A stretch of 64,000 bases of DNA from Streptomyces sp. ACA25 (GTDB lineage Bacteria > Actinomycetota > Actinomycetes > Streptomycetales > Streptomycetaceae), in assembly GCF_028200735.1 (NCBI RefSeq), contig NZ_JAQKPV010000001.1:744001-808000 (forward strand), written 5' to 3'. Below are positions 1 through 8,588 of this stretch, in pieces. The notes under the pieces were generated by a model that searched no databases, had not been told where the DNA came from, and worked only from the letters and a program-made list of their open reading frames with translations. Every line of letters starts with the position of its first letter. The first letter of the stretch is position 1. Position numbers and translations under genes: made by a program.

Positions 1-293
1 GTGTCCCCGAGGAAGAGCTGCCGGCTGAACACCCCGGAGGGGCGCTCGTCGGCCACCATCTCGTCCTCCTCGGTGATGGTCCGCTTGCGCTCCGCACGAA
101 CCGTCAGCACATTGCGCTCGACGTCCAGGTCGATGCTGTCGGGGGAGACTCCCGGCAGGTCGAACTCCACGAGGAAGTTGTCGCCGCGGCGGCGGGCGTC
201 CATCGGCATCACTGCCGGACGGGCGGGCGTGCCCATCAGGTTCTGGGTGAGACGGTCGAGTTCACGGAAGGGGTCGGTGCGCATGAGCATCAC
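1..293 (-). CDS. Hsp20/alpha-crystallin small heat-shock protein (3' end outside window)
   Basis: Small heat-shock proteins are ATP-independent holdases that keep unfolding proteins soluble in the cytoplasm. On the minus strand the frame starts [16 protein letters not shown] and continues into the alpha-crystallin core, with [19 protein letters not shown] followed by LTVRAERK, the usual strand pattern of the family. The C-terminal part, including any I-X-I motif, lies beyond base 1. I use GTG at 293; ATG at 290 and 284 are in frame. The GAGAGGAG 7-10 bases upstream fits the 293 or 290 start. The gene lies downstream of, and in the same direction as, a DUF2267 gene, a neighbour often seen with Hsp20 in Streptomyces. 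A heptamer repeat fills part of the gap between them. Family is secure; heat-shock regulation is inferred. Confidence 0.9.
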   Translation of the reverse strand, partial: MMLMRTDPFRELDRLTQNLMGTPARPAVMPMDARRRGDNFLVEFDLPGVSPDSIDLDVERNVLTVRAERKRTITEEDEMVADERPSGVFSRQLFLGD

Positions 294-339
294 AGCTCGT
301 CTCCTCTCGTTGGACAGGTTCAGGTGATCGTCCGGCTGT

Positions 340-383
340 GCGGATTGCGGATTGCGGATTGCGGATTTGCGGATTTGCGGATT
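340..383. repeat. Tandem GCGGATT heptamer repeat, six copies
   Basis: Six copies of GCGGATT run in direct tandem between the DUF2267 stop and the Hsp20 start. Units begin at 340, 347, 354, 361, 369 and 377; the fourth and fifth carry one extra T. On the strand of the flanking genes it reads AATCCGC. It is too short and has no spacers, so it is not a CRISPR array. It could be a repeated protein-binding site or a slippage microsatellite in the Hsp20 leader. Confidence 0.85.
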
Positions 384-399
384 GCGGTGGGCGGCCGGG

Positions 400-798
400 T
401 CACCGGGAGGCCAGCAGCTCCGCCCGGCCGAAGAGCAGGGCGTAGCCCGGCGGCAGCTGGCCGAGGATCCGGCCGAGGAGCTCCGGCCCGGCCAGCTCCG
501 CGACCGTACTCAGCACGGAGCTGACGTCCCAGCGCGCGGTGTCCGGGCTCGCGCCCTCCAGCCGGAGCGCGACACTGCCGACGAACTCGGCGGCCCCCAG
601 TGGCTGGGTGGCCGGCACCTGGACGGTCAGTATCCGGGCTGCTTCCTGCGGCAGGCGGGCCGCGAGCTCCAAGCGCTCCGGTGCGGCCAGGTGGCCGCCG
701 AGGGCAGAGAGGACGACCCGGGTGACCCGTTCGGCCTCACGCGCGGTCGTGTACTCGCCGTTCTCGCGTACCTGTGTCACACATTCGCTCCACCGCAT
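400..798 (-). CDS. DUF2267 domain protein
   Basis: A 132-residue helical protein that fits DUF2267 over its whole length: an N-terminal [20 protein letters not shown] segment, then [23 protein letters not shown] and further helices ending [18 protein letters not shown]. Related sequences occur near Hsp20 and stress genes in actinobacteria; the biochemical function is not established. ATG at 798 is preceded by GAGGAGCTGCTG, a usable ribosome-binding site. It is the upstream member of a likely unit with the Hsp20 gene about 105 bases away. There is no signal peptide or membrane segment. Confidence 0.8.
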   Translation of the reverse strand: MRWSECVTQVRENGEYTTAREAERVTRVVLSALGGHLAAPERLELAARLPQEAARILTVQVPATQPLGAAEFVGSVALRLEGASPDTARWDVSSVLSTVAELAGPELLGRILGQLPPGYALLFGRAELLASR

Positions 799-1111
799 CA
801 GCAGCTCCTCATTCGTCGGGCCTCACGCGTCACCCCAGGGCCGGTGCTGCGCCACAGGGACCGGTACCGGTTCCCGAGGGCACCTCGTCCGGTGGGTGCC
901 GAGTCCCCGTCGGCAGCTGAACCATGCCCGATCGGCGTATTTTGTCCACCCGCTTCCACGGGAACCTCCGGAAACGCCTGAGCACCCACGCCCCTCCTTC
1001 CTCCTGGGCCGCCCCACCCTGGTGCGATGCCCTCGCATATGTATATAACGCAGATCAGGGAAGTTGACAAGCTTCGACTCAAGAAGCCTGATGTCCCTTC
1101 TCCCGTCGCGG
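799..1111. other. Intergenic region with no convincing gene
   Basis: This 313-base gap separates the DUF2267 start from the crcB stop, both on the minus strand. It must hold the promoter of the DUF2267-Hsp20 unit. AT-rich pockets near 943-950 (gtattttgtcc) and 1036-1050 (catatgtatataacg) could supply -10 elements. A short imperfect inverted repeat (GAAG...CTTC) lies around 1058-1073. Open frames here have atypical composition and no recognisable domain. Confidence 0.5.
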
Positions 1112-1489
1112 TCAGGGCCAGAGGGTTTGGGACAGGGCGAGCCCCAGATACATCGCAGCCATGGCCGAGGCCACACTGAGCAGGACATTGACCAGGGCGA
1201 GAAGCCGGGCCCCGGTCTCGAACAGACGCAGCGTCTCGTAGGAGAACGTCGAGTAGGTCGTGAGGGCCCCGCAGAAGCCGGTACCGATCAGGAGCTGCGT
1301 CGAGGAGGAGGCGGCCCCGGCCACCACCGCGCCCGTCAGAACCCCCAGCACCAGGCACCCCGTGACGTTGACGGCGAAAGTGCCCCAGGGGAGGAGGGAA
1401 CCGTGCCTGCGCTGCACGGCCCGGTCGGTCAGGTAGCGCAACGGGGCGCCGGCCATCGCGCCGATGATCACCAGCAGCCAGTTCGTCAA
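1112..1489 (-). CDS. crcB: Fluoride channel subunit CrcB/Fluc (second of two)
   Basis: Fluc proteins are small four-helix membrane channels that expel fluoride as dual-topology dimers. This 125-residue copy shows the family signatures [10 protein letters not shown] near the N-terminus, [11 protein letters not shown] in helix 2, and [15 protein letters not shown] (the Gx3TTFSTF-type segment) in helix 3. The chosen start is TTG at 1489, overlapping the stop of the upstream paralogue as TTGA; it gives the normal family length and the expected LTNWLLV N-terminus. Pairs of adjacent crcB genes are common in Gram-positive bacteria and often form heterodimers, so these two probably act together. No fluoride riboswitch was recognised upstream. 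Confidence 0.9.
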   Translation of the reverse strand: MTNWLLVIIGAMAGAPLRYLTDRAVQRRHGSLLPWGTFAVNVTGCLVLGVLTGAVVAGAASSSTQLLIGTGFCGALTTYSTFSYETLRLFETGARLLALVNVLLSVASAMAAMYLGLALSQTLWP

Positions 1490-1983
1490 GGGGTCGAACC
1501 CGTTCTTCCGCCGGTCATCCGGCGGGCCGCCGTCGCACCGAGCCACACGGCCGCCAGCGCGGCCACCAGCGTCAGACCCAGGTAGGCGAGGGCCGGCCGG
1601 GCCTGACCGCCGCCCACGAGACGCTCGATGTCCTCGGCGAACAGGGAGAAGGTGGTGAATCCGCCGAGAACGCCGGTACCGAGGAAGGGCCGCACCAGCG
1701 GATGCGCGGTCCGCGCCTCGGTGATCAGCACCATCAGCACCCCGAGCAGCGCGCACCCCAGTGCGTTGACCGCCAGCATGGTCCAGGGAAAGCCGTCGGT
1801 ACCGGTCGGCCACACCAGCGTCGCACCGTACCGTGCTGCGGCCCCCAGACCGCCGCCGAGTGAGACCGCGGCGACGACCGGGACCTCGGACCCGCCGGGA
1901 AGCCGCCTGCCCTGCCGCGCCGCGCGCGCAGGCGAGCCGGCCGCGCGCGGTTCGCCGGCCGTCGGCCGGGCGGGGCCTTCCAT
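1486..1983 (-). CDS. crcB: Fluoride channel subunit CrcB/Fluc (first of two)
   Basis: This 165-residue protein has an N-terminal extension of about 45 residues rich in Arg, Ala and Gly, then a Fluc core with [30 protein letters not shown] and [17 protein letters not shown]. These correspond to the conserved helix 1, the Asn-containing helix 2, and the phenylalanine-box/TTFS segment. ATG at 1983 is preceded by AGGAG at a spacing of ten. The extension could be an over-call if translation starts further in. It overlaps the downstream crcB by four bases, implying translational coupling of the two halves of a channel. Confidence 0.88.
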   Translation of the reverse strand: MEGPARPTAGEPRAAGSPARAARQGRRLPGGSEVPVVAAVSLGGGLGAAARYGATLVWPTGTDGFPWTMLAVNALGCALLGVLMVLITEARTAHPLVRPFLGTGVLGGFTTFSLFAEDIERLVGGGQARPALAYLGLTLVAALAAVWLGATAARRMTGGRTGSTP

Positions 1984-2060
1984 GGGCGGGCTGCTCCTAC
2001 TCGGTCGGCGGCACCTCGTCCCGAGGGTAGCGCCGGGCGCACACCGGCCGTCCCGGCCGC

Positions 2061-3086
2061 TCAGCCCACGGACGTCTGCGGCGTCACCCGCAGCGGGTGC
2101 ACCCGGCCCTCCAGCAGGGCGCCCAGCCCGAGCACGGCGCACAGCGCGGGCTCCTCCGCCACCGTCACCGGCATCCCGGTGTGCTCCGCGACGGCCCGGT
2201 CGAGGCCGGGAAGCCTTGCGGCGCCGCCGGTCATCACCACGCCGCGGTCGACGAGGTCCGCCACCAGGTCCGGAGGGCTCGCGTGCAGCACCGAACGGAT
2301 GGCGTCGAGCAGTGAGGTCACCGGGGTCCGGACGGCCGCCCGGAGGCTCTCGTTGTCGATGCGGACGGTCCGGGACCTGCCGGTGACCACGTCCCGGCCC
2401 TGCACCTCGGTGCTCCCCGCCCGGGCCCCGGTCAGGGCGAGATGCAGCGGCCGCACGGCATGGCTGAGCAGCAGCAGCTCATGCTGGTTGCGCAGGTGCT
2501 GGACGAGGGCCCGGTCGACGGTGTCCCCGCCCGTCGGCACCTTCTCGGCGGCCACCACCGCGCCGAGCGCGAGCACCGCGACCTCGGTGGTCGCCGCGCC
2601 GCACTGCATGATCATGGTCGCCTCGGGCTGTTCCACGGACAGCCCGGCACCGAGGGCCGCGGTGATCAGGCCGTCCACCAGCTCGACCCGCCGGGCTCCG
2701 AGCCCGAGCATGGTCTCGTAGGCGGCTCGCCGGGCGAGCGGATCGGCGTTGTGCGGCACGCACACCGCCGCTCGCAGCACCCTGCGCCGCCAGGAGCGGC
2801 CCAGCCGGGTGCCGACCATGGAGCGCAGCATGCGCTGGGCCATCTCGATGTCGACGACCGTCCCCCCGTTGACCGGGCGGATGACCCGGATGGCCGCGGG
2901 AGTGCGTCCGTCCATCCGCTCGGCGGGGGTTCCCACCGCGATGAGCCCTCGCGTGCGGGTGTTGACGGCGACGACCGAGGGCTCGTCGACGATGAGTCCG
3001 GACTGCTTCAGATAGACGCGGGTCCGCGCTGCCCCGAGGTCGACGGCAACGCCGCAGCGGCGCAGGTTTTCCAGGCTGAGGGTCAT
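2061..3086 (-). CDS. MreB/Mbl-like actin-fold protein
   Basis: A 341-residue actin-family protein. The nucleotide-binding signatures are visible: [13 protein letters not shown] at the N-terminus (phosphate 1), [17 protein letters not shown] (as in MreB), and [22 protein letters not shown] (adenosine/phosphate 2). In streptomycetes MreB proteins act in spore-wall assembly rather than tip growth, and additional divergent homologues are common. It stands alone, without mreC, mreD, pbp2 or rodA, so it is not the main mre cluster. ATG at 3086 has AGGGTG seven bases upstream. Several actin motifs are looser than in canonical MreB (DLGTANT becomes DLGAART), so polymer-forming ability is uncertain. 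Confidence 0.82.
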   Translation of the reverse strand: MTLSLENLRRCGVAVDLGAARTRVYLKQSGLIVDEPSVVAVNTRTRGLIAVGTPAERMDGRTPAAIRVIRPVNGGTVVDIEMAQRMLRSMVGTRLGRSWRRRVLRAAVCVPHNADPLARRAAYETMLGLGARRVELVDGLITAALGAGLSVEQPEATMIMQCGAATTEVAVLALGAVVAAEKVPTGGDTVDRALVQHLRNQHELLLLSHAVRPLHLALTGARAGSTEVQGRDVVTGRSRTVRIDNESLRAAVRTPVTSLLDAIRSVLHASPPDLVADLVDRGVVMTGGAARLPGLDRAVAEHTGMPVTVAEEPALCAVLGLGALLEGRVHPLRVTPQTSVG

Positions 3087-3189
3087 ACTGATCACCCTGT
3101 GGGCCGGGGGGAGGCCCCGCTCGTCCACGTACTCCGCTCGGTCGAACGGTGTCCTCCGCTGGGGGTGCCCCGGAGGACACCGGCCGGTG

Positions 3190-5142
3190 TCAGGCGAGGG
3201 CGGACGCCCCGTCGGCGGTCTCGCCCGCGGCCCGGTCCGGAGCGCCGCCCCCGGTGGTGCCCTCCGGGAGGGTGCCGTTCCCGGGCTCCGCGAACTGGGT
3301 CCGGTACAGCTCCTGGTACCGCCCGCCGGTGGCCAGCAGCTCCTCATGGGTGCCGCGTTCCACGATGCGGCCGGCTTCCAGCACCAGGATCTGGTCCGCC
3401 GTCCGGACCGTGGACAGCCGGTGGGCGATCACCACCGAGGTGCGGCCGGCCAGGGCCTCGCCCAGGGCTTCCTGGACCGCGGCCTCGGAGGTCGAGTCCA
3501 GATGGGCGGTCGCCTCGTCGAGGATCACGACCCGGGGCCGCGCGAGCAGCAGCCGGGCGATGGTGAGCCGCTGGCGTTCGCCGCCGGACAGGCGGTAGCC
3601 GCGTTCGCCGACGACGGTGTCCAGCCGGTCGGGAAGCGAGACGACCAGCTCCTCCAGCCGGGCCCGGCGCAGCGAGTCCCAGATCTCGTCCTCTGTCGCC
3701 TCGGGCCTGGCCAGCAGCAGGTTGGCGCGGATCGAGTCGTGGAAGAGGTGTCCGTCCTGGGTGACCATGCCGAGGGTCTGCCGGAGCGAGGCGGCGGTCA
3801 GGTCCTTCACGTCCACGCCGCCGATGCGTACCGCACCCGTGTCGGTGTCGTACAGGCGGGGGGTCAGCTGGGCGATGGTGGACTTGCCGGCCCCCGAGGA
3901 GCCGACGAGTGCCACCAGCTGTCCGGGCTCGGCGCGGAACGACACGTCGTGCAGGACCTGTTCACCGCCACGGGTGTCCAGGGTGGCGACCTCTTCCAGG
4001 GAAGCCAGCGAGACCTTCTCGGCCGCCGGGTAGGCGAAGCCCACCCCGTCGAACTCCACGGACACCGGGCCCGCGGGAACCGGGCGGGCGGCGGGCTTCT
4101 CGGCGATCAGCGGGGTGAGGTCCAGCACCTCGAACACCCGCTGGAAGCTGACCAGGGCGCTCATGATTTCCACCCGGGCGCTCGCCAGGGAGGTGAGCGG
4201 GGCGTACAGCCGGGTGAGCAGCATCGCCAGCGAGACGACCGCGCCGGAATCCAGTGAGCCGCGGAGCGCGTAGAAGCCGCCGAGGCCGTAGACCAGCGCC
4301 AGGGCGAGGGCGGAGACCAGGGTCAGCGCGGTGATGAAGACCATCTGCAGCATGGCGGTGCGGACGCCGATGTCCCGTACCCGGCGGGCCCGCTCGGCGA
4401 ACTCGCCGGACTCCTCCTCGGGGCGCCCGTACAGCTTCACCAGGGTCGCTCCGGGGGCGGAGAAGCGTTCGGTCATCTGGGTGCTCATCACCGCGTTGTG
4501 GTTCGCCGCCTCCCGGGACAGCTGGGCGAGCCGGGCGCCCATCCGGCGGGCCGGGAGGACGAAGACGGGCAGCAGGAGCAGCGCCAGGAGGGTGATCTGC
4601 CAGGAGATGCTGAGCATCACGCCGAGGGCGAGCAGCAACATGACGACGTTGCTGAGCACCCCCGACAGGGTGTTGCTGAACGCGCGCTGGGCGCCGATGA
4701 CATCGCTGTTGAGCCGGCTGACCAGAGCGCCGGTGCGGGTGCGGGTGAAGAACGCCACCGGCATCTGCTGCACGTGGTCGAAGACGGCCCTGCGCAGGTC
4801 GAAGATCAGTCCTTCGCCGATCCGGGCGGAGAGCCAGCGGGCGAGCAGTCCGATGCCGGCCTCGGCCAGCGCGATGCCGGCGATGAGCACGGCCAGGGTG
4901 ACGACGACGGACACCGCGGCGTCGTCCACGATGGCGTTGATCACCCGTCCGGCGAGCACCGGGGTGGCCACCGCGAGAAGTGCGGTGGCGACGCTGAGCA
5001 CCAGGAAGAGCAGGAGCTCCCGGCGGTGCGGGCGGGCGAACTCCGCGATCCGCCGGATCGTCGCGCGGGAGAACGGCCGTTGGTCGTCCTTGGCGTAGCG
5101 CTGGTTGTACAGCGCGTTCCAGGCGGTGATCTCCATGCTCAT
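3190..5142 (-). CDS. ABC exporter, fused permease-ATPase (ABCB/MsbA type)
   Basis: A 650-residue half-transporter expected to work as a dimer in the cytoplasmic membrane. About 330 N-terminal residues form the six-helix exporter domain (FLVLSVATALLAVATPVLAG is the first helix). The C-terminal nucleotide-binding domain has Walker A GSSGAGKST, signature LSGGERQRL, Walker B VVILDEATAHLD and switch His in VIAHRLSTVR. ATG at 5142 is chosen because GGAG lies six bases upstream; an upstream in-frame TTG would place coding sequence over a clear promoter. Single half-transporters of this type export drugs, peptides or lipids; the substrate is unknown. The preceding MerR-type promoter suggests induction by a small molecule. 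Confidence 0.92.
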   Translation of the reverse strand: MSMEITAWNALYNQRYAKDDQRPFSRATIRRIAEFARPHRRELLLFLVLSVATALLAVATPVLAGRVINAIVDDAAVSVVVTLAVLIAGIALAEAGIGLLARWLSARIGEGLIFDLRRAVFDHVQQMPVAFFTRTRTGALVSRLNSDVIGAQRAFSNTLSGVLSNVVMLLLALGVMLSISWQITLLALLLLPVFVLPARRMGARLAQLSREAANHNAVMSTQMTERFSAPGATLVKLYGRPEEESGEFAERARRVRDIGVRTAMLQMVFITALTLVSALALALVYGLGGFYALRGSLDSGAVVSLAMLLTRLYAPLTSLASARVEIMSALVSFQRVFEVLDLTPLIAEKPAARPVPAGPVSVEFDGVGFAYPAAEKVSLASLEEVATLDTRGGEQVLHDVSFRAEPGQLVALVGSSGAGKSTIAQLTPRLYDTDTGAVRIGGVDVKDLTAASLRQTLGMVTQDGHLFHDSIRANLLLARPEATEDEIWDSLRRARLEELVVSLPDRLDTVVGERGYRLSGGERQRLTIARLLLARPRVVILDEATAHLDSTSEAAVQEALGEALAGRTSVVIAHRLSTVRTADQILVLEAGRIVERGTHEELLATGGRYQELYRTQFAEPGNGTLPEGTTGGGAPDRAAGETADGASALA

Positions 5143-5198
5143 GAGGCACTCCAGGGCTGTGACGCGAAGACGCGGGTGCGGCGGGTGACTGCCTCGTA

Positions 5199-5229
5199 AC
5201 CCTAGAACTTCAAGTGAAGGTGAAGTCAA
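5199..5229 (-). promoter_or_regulatory. MerR-family-type promoter with operator, 19-bp spacer
   Basis: On the minus strand a -35 TTGACT (5224-5229) and a -10 TAGGGT (5199-5204) are separated by 19 bp, the over-long spacing typical of MerR-activated promoters. The spacer and the end of the -35 contain the inverted repeats ACTTCA-N8-TGAAGT and CTTCA-CT-TGAAG. The start codon of the ABC exporter is about 50 bases downstream. No MerR gene is present in the window. Confidence 0.75.
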
Positions 5230-5277
5230 CGCGCGGCGCCCGGGGGAACGCCCGGGGGGAACGCACGGTGGCCGTGG

Positions 5278-6240
5278 TCACTCCGCGGGAGCGAGGACGA
5301 CCCATACCGGACCCTCGGAGAACGGCAGCCGTTCTCCGTCCGGGTCGGTGAACTCCGTGCCGCCGCCGGCGTCGGGACGCTCCCAGGTGGCCTGGAACGC
5401 CTGGCCGTCCCGCAGTACCTGGGCTGTGCCCGAGCCCACGGTCTCGGAGTAGGGAGTGACGTTGCCCCAGCGGTCCTGCAGTTCGGAGGGCCGGATGAGC
5501 ACGTGCTGGACGACGACGGTGGCGGCCGTCAGCCGGTCGCCCTGCTCGGTCAGCGCCGCGGTGCCGTCCATGCCGATCAGCCAGCGGTCCTCCTGGCCGG
5601 ACCAGGTGAAGGAGAAATCGGCGTTGGGGAAACCGACGGAGTACTCCGGAGTCGGCTCTCCGCCTTCGGGGGCGTCACCGAAGCGGAATCCGATGTCCTG
5701 CGGGGGATCCGCGTCGGGTGCGGCGGCCAGTACCGCGGTGGGGTCCAGATAGAGGTTGTGCGGTGCCGCGCGCTGGGGCCGGCGTTCGAACGCGCCGGGG
5801 GCGTTCTCGGGCGCCACCGGGTACAGCGGGGCCGCCGCGATGTCCGGCAGCAGGGCCGACTGGGCACCGGAGTAGCCGAGAGCGGGGCTGCCGAACTGCT
5901 CCAGCAGTTCCAGGTCGGCCTCCCGGGCGCTGCGGACCGGGCCGATGTGCTCCGGAAGGGAGCCGGAGTACACGGCGAGCAGCCTGCTCAGGCCCGATTC
6001 CACCTGTTCGACGTACACCAGGTCCGCCTGGTCCAGCCCGGTCTGCGGGCGGGCGGCGCGCACATTGTCGATCTTGACGGCGAGTACCGGTCCGGAGGCG
6101 GGGGCCCCGCCGGTGAACGGATGCTGCCCGTCGGGTGCTCCGTTGTCCTCGACCTGGCAGCCCACCGACAGTGTGAGCAACGCTGCCCCCAGCACGGCGA
6201 GGGCCCGCACTCTCCGTCCCCGGTGTCCGGACACCGTCAT
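5278..6240 (-). CDS. DUF3048 lipoprotein (YerB family)
   Basis: A 320-residue predicted lipoprotein. The N-terminus has basic residues, a hydrophobic stretch (ALAVLGAALLTLSVG) and a lipobox-like LSVGC, so the mature protein should be anchored outside the membrane by its cysteine. The rest matches the DUF3048 layout: VLAVKIDNVRAARPQTGLDQADLVY, then GPVRSAREADLELLEQFG, and a C-terminal half ending GPVWVVLAPAE. Function is unknown; the family is widespread in Gram-positive bacteria. ATG at 6240 has GAGAGG eight bases upstream. It appears monocistronic. Confidence 0.85.
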   Translation of the reverse strand: MTVSGHRGRRVRALAVLGAALLTLSVGCQVEDNGAPDGQHPFTGGAPASGPVLAVKIDNVRAARPQTGLDQADLVYVEQVESGLSRLLAVYSGSLPEHIGPVRSAREADLELLEQFGSPALGYSGAQSALLPDIAAAPLYPVAPENAPGAFERRPQRAAPHNLYLDPTAVLAAAPDADPPQDIGFRFGDAPEGGEPTPEYSVGFPNADFSFTWSGQEDRWLIGMDGTAALTEQGDRLTAATVVVQHVLIRPSELQDRWGNVTPYSETVGSGTAQVLRDGQAFQATWERPDAGGGTEFTDPDGERLPFSEGPVWVVLAPAE

Positions 6241-6360
6241 CACCTCTGCCTCTCGCAGGTCTTCCCAGTGGACCACGCGCACCGGACGGCGGCCAGAGGG
6301 CTGTGCGGCCCTCTCCGGACCGGGAAGCCTCCGGCCGCCGTCCGGGCGGCGGTACGCCGG

Positions 6361-6666
6361 TCACCAGCTCGACTTGCGCACCCCCGGGAGATATCCGGCG
6401 TGCGCCTGCTGCCGCAGGTTCACCCGGGAGAGGCCGAAGGCCCGGAAGTGGCCCCGGGGCCGGCCGTCCACGCTGTCCCGGTTACGGACCCGGGTGCCGC
6501 TGGCGTCACGGGGCTGGCGCCGCAGTTCGCGCTCGGCGGCCTGCCGGTCCTCGGGGGAGGACTGCGGGCTGCGGATGACGGCCTTCAGCTCGGCCCGGCG
6601 CTCGGCGTACCGGGCGACGACGACCTTGCGCTGCTCGTTCTTGGCAATCTTGCTCTTCTTGGCCAT
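6361..6666 (-). CDS. rpsN: 30S ribosomal protein S14, zinc-independent form
   Basis: A 101-residue S14 of the long type that lacks the CxxC-x12-CxxC zinc finger of the short form. The C-terminal [34 protein letters not shown] region is diagnostic (only parts quoted as [14 protein letters not shown] and [11 protein letters not shown] here matter). Such paralogues replace the zinc-containing ribosomal protein during zinc limitation. The start overlaps the stop of rpmB by one base, so the two are translationally coupled. Both lie leftward of the Zur-like box at 6921. Confidence 0.96.
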   Translation of the reverse strand: MAKKSKIAKNEQRKVVVARYAERRAELKAVIRSPQSSPEDRQAAERELRRQPRDASGTRVRNRDSVDGRPRGHFRAFGLSRVNLRQQAHAGYLPGVRKSSW

Positions 6667-6902
6667 CAGACCTTTCCTCCCCTGTCGCGGATGCGGGCCA
6701 CGGCCCGCTCGATGCCGATCGTGTCGATGGTCCGGATGCCCTTGGTGCTGAGGGTGAGCCGCACGTGGCGGCCTTCGCTGGGCAGCCAGTACCGCTTGCG
6801 CTGGACGTTGGGGTTGAACCGGCGCTTGGTGCGGCGGTGGGAGTGCGAGATGGCGTTGCCGAAACCGGGCTTGCGGCCGGTCAGCTGGCAGTGGGCGGAC
6901 AC
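6666..6902 (-). CDS. rpmB: 50S ribosomal protein L28, zinc-independent form
   Basis: A 78-residue L28 beginning [20 protein letters not shown]. It retains one cysteine only, so the paired cysteines of zinc-binding L28 are missing. GTG at 6902 is preceded by GGAGG at nine bases. It is the first gene of the leftward half of the zinc-starvation cassette and sits just downstream of the Zur-like box, so it should be derepressed when zinc is scarce. Confidence 0.95.
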   Translation of the reverse strand: MSAHCQLTGRKPGFGNAISHSHRRTKRRFNPNVQRKRYWLPSEGRHVRLTLSTKGIRTIDTIGIERAVARIRDRGGKV

Positions 6903-6920
6903 GGGTGCGTACCTCCTTAA

Positions 6921-6939
6921 TGAAAACGATTCTCGTTTC
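6921..6939. promoter_or_regulatory. Zur-like operator between divergent zinc-free ribosomal protein genes
   Basis: The sequence TGAAAACGATTCTCGTTTC contains the perfect inverted repeat AACGA-TTC-TCGTT and closely resembles actinobacterial Zur boxes (TGaaAatGaTTttCa class). It lies 18 bases from the rpmB start and 14 bases from the rpmG start, well placed to repress both directions with zinc-loaded Zur. Confidence 0.85.
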
Positions 6940-6941
6940 TG

Positions 6942-6953
6942 TATAGTAGCGCC
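6942..6953 (+). promoter_or_regulatory. rpmG -10 element, predicted leaderless transcript
   Basis: TATAGT at 6942-6947 is followed by six bases and then the ATG of rpmG, so transcription would start at or next to the A of the start codon. There is no ribosome-binding site before rpmG, consistent with a leaderless mRNA. The -10 adjoins the Zur-like box. Confidence 0.65.
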
Positions 6954-7118
6954 ATGGCCCGCAACGACATCCGCCCGGTGATCAAACTCAAGTCCACGGC
7001 CGGTACCGGCTACACCTACGTCACCCGCAAGAACCGCCGGAACAACCCGGACCGGCTTCAGCTCAAGAAGTTCGACCCGGTCGCCGGCCGGCACGTCATG
7101 TTCCGCGAAGAGCGCTAG
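6954..7118 (+). CDS. rpmG: 50S ribosomal protein L33, zinc-independent form
   Basis: A 54-residue L33, [20 protein letters not shown] onward, ending [10 protein letters not shown]. The CxxC pairs of zinc-binding L33 are absent; the positions are filled by non-metal residues ([20 protein letters not shown] carries no Cys). It is the first gene of the rightward zinc-starvation operon and probably leaderless. rpmE follows after nine bases. Confidence 0.96.
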   Translation: MARNDIRPVIKLKSTAGTGYTYVTRKNRRNNPDRLQLKKFDPVAGRHVMFREER

Positions 7119-7127
7119 GAGACACCC

Positions 7128-7382
7128 ATGAAGCCAGGCATCCATCCCGCCTACCGGCCCGTCGTCTTCCGCGACCGGGCCGCCGACTACGCGTTCCTGA
7201 CCCGGTCGACCGCCACCAGCGAACGGACCGTGGACTGGGAGGACGGCAACACCTATCCCGTGATCGATGTCGAGGTCTCCTCGGCGAGCCACCCCTTCTA
7301 CACCGGCAACCAGCGCGTCCTGGACACCGCGGGCAGGGTCGAGCGGTTCGAACGGCGCTACGGGAAGCGCGAGGGGCGCTGA
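7128..7382 (+). CDS. rpmE2: 50S ribosomal protein L31 type B, zinc-independent
   Basis: An 84-residue type-B L31. [26 protein letters not shown] and [11 protein letters not shown] are conserved; the four cysteines of zinc-binding L31 are missing. GGAGA lies a few bases before the ATG. Its stop overlaps the start of the next gene (TGATG), coupling it to the CobW-like protein. Confidence 0.96.
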   Translation: MKPGIHPAYRPVVFRDRAADYAFLTRSTATSERTVDWEDGNTYPVIDVEVSSASHPFYTGNQRVLDTAGRVERFERRYGKREGR

Positions 7383-8524
7383 TGCTGCCCGTTGTCATCA
7401 TCGCCGGGCTGCACTCCGACGCCCGCCGGGCCGCTGTGGACCGGCTGCTGGCCGCAGTTCCCGGCAGCCTCGCCCTCCACCACGACCTGTCCGAGGTCGC
7501 CGACGGTGCCGTGACCCGGGTGGTACGGGACAGCACCGGCGTCACCGGCAGCGGTGCCGCGCCCCTCGTCAACGACTGCGCCTGCTGCGCGCTGCGGGAG
7601 GACCTGGTCCCCGAGCTGGAAAGGCTGGCCGGCAGCGGGCTGTGCAGCCTTGCGGTCGTCGAGCTGTGGGACTCCGTGGAGCCCCGGTCGATGGCCGAGG
7701 TGATCAGCAGGCACGCGGACGAGCGGGTGCGGGTGGCCGGGGTGGTCACGGCCGTCGACCCCGCCCTCGTGCTGGCGTATCTCGGCAGCGGGGACGACCT
7801 TGCCGAGGCCGGTCTGGCGACCGCCGCGACGGATCAGCGCACGGTCGGGGACACCTGGGCCCGCCAGCTGGAGTACGCCCCGGTGCTGGTGCTGGCCGAG
7901 GGGGAGGAAGCCGCCGACCCGGCGGACCACGCGCTGCTCGGCCAGCTGCATCCGACCGCCCGCCGGATCAGCCTCGACGATCCGGACTTCCCGCGCCTGG
8001 CCGCCGCGGGCTTCGACCCCGAGGCTGCCGCGTCCCGGCAGCACCCGGCCTGTGCCCTGCTTCCGCAGGAAGCCGACGAGCACGGCGTCGCCACCCTCGT
8101 CTGGCAGCACCGGCGGCCGTTCCACCCCGGCCGGCTCTACACCGCGCTGGAGGACCTGGCGTGTGCCGCGGCGCGCAGCCGCGGCCGGTTCTGGCTCGCC
8201 GACCGGCCGGACACCCTGCTCTCCTGGGACGCGGCCGGCGGAGCCCTGTGCGTGGACAACGCCGGTCCCTGGCTGGCGGCCCTGCCGGACGCGGCCTGGG
8301 AGATGGTGCCCCCGGTCCGCCGGGCCGCCGCCGCCCTGGACTGGCACCCCGAGCACGGGGACCGCGGGCAGCACCTGGTCTTCGTCTCGCCGGGGCTGGA
8401 TGCCGAAGGGCTGCGGGCGCTGCTCGACTCCTGCGTGCTCACCGATGACGAGTACGCGGGAGGTCCGGGTTCCTGGCGGTCGTTGTCGGGGGCCTTCGAC
8501 GAGCTGCTCGACCCCGTTTCCTGA
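7382..8524 (+). CDS. CobW/COG0523-family protein with degenerate P-loop
   Basis: A 380-residue relative of the COG0523 metal-trafficking GTPases, which deliver or insert metals such as zinc. The CXCC metal motif is intact ([12 protein letters not shown], about residues 64-75) and the C-terminal CobW_C-type domain is present ([36 protein letters not shown]). The Walker A motif GxxGxGKTT is not: the equivalent segment reads [20 protein letters not shown] with no Gly-Lys-Thr. Classical GTP hydrolysis is therefore doubtful. Its place in the Zur-controlled operon, between L31 and S18, argues for a zinc-starvation role. ATG overlaps the rpmE2 stop. Confidence 0.88.
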   Translation: MLPVVIIAGLHSDARRAAVDRLLAAVPGSLALHHDLSEVADGAVTRVVRDSTGVTGSGAAPLVNDCACCALREDLVPELERLAGSGLCSLAVVELWDSVEPRSMAEVISRHADERVRVAGVVTAVDPALVLAYLGSGDDLAEAGLATAATDQRTVGDTWARQLEYAPVLVLAEGEEAADPADHALLGQLHPTARRISLDDPDFPRLAAAGFDPEAAASRQHPACALLPQEADEHGVATLVWQHRRPFHPGRLYTALEDLACAAARSRGRFWLADRPDTLLSWDAAGGALCVDNAGPWLAALPDAAWEMVPPVRRAAAALDWHPEHGDRGQHLVFVSPGLDAEGLRALLDSCVLTDDEYAGGPGSWRSLSGAFDELLDPVS

Positions 8525-8588
8525 CCACTGTCCCCGGACCCGCAGCCCGGCCCGGTTTTCCGATCACGCCCCGAGGAGGCGCTTCGTC

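Noticed and set aside
340-383. Possible CRISPR array
   Set aside because: Units are seven bases with no spacers; no cas genes in the window.
823-1188. Possible minus-strand gene upstream of DUF2267
   Set aside because: Overlaps crcB on the same strand and lacks a domain and a ribosome-binding site.
3190-5229. Start of the ABC exporter at the TTG at 5229
   Set aside because: That TTG is the -35 of a MerR-type promoter; ATG at 5142 has a Shine-Dalgarno.
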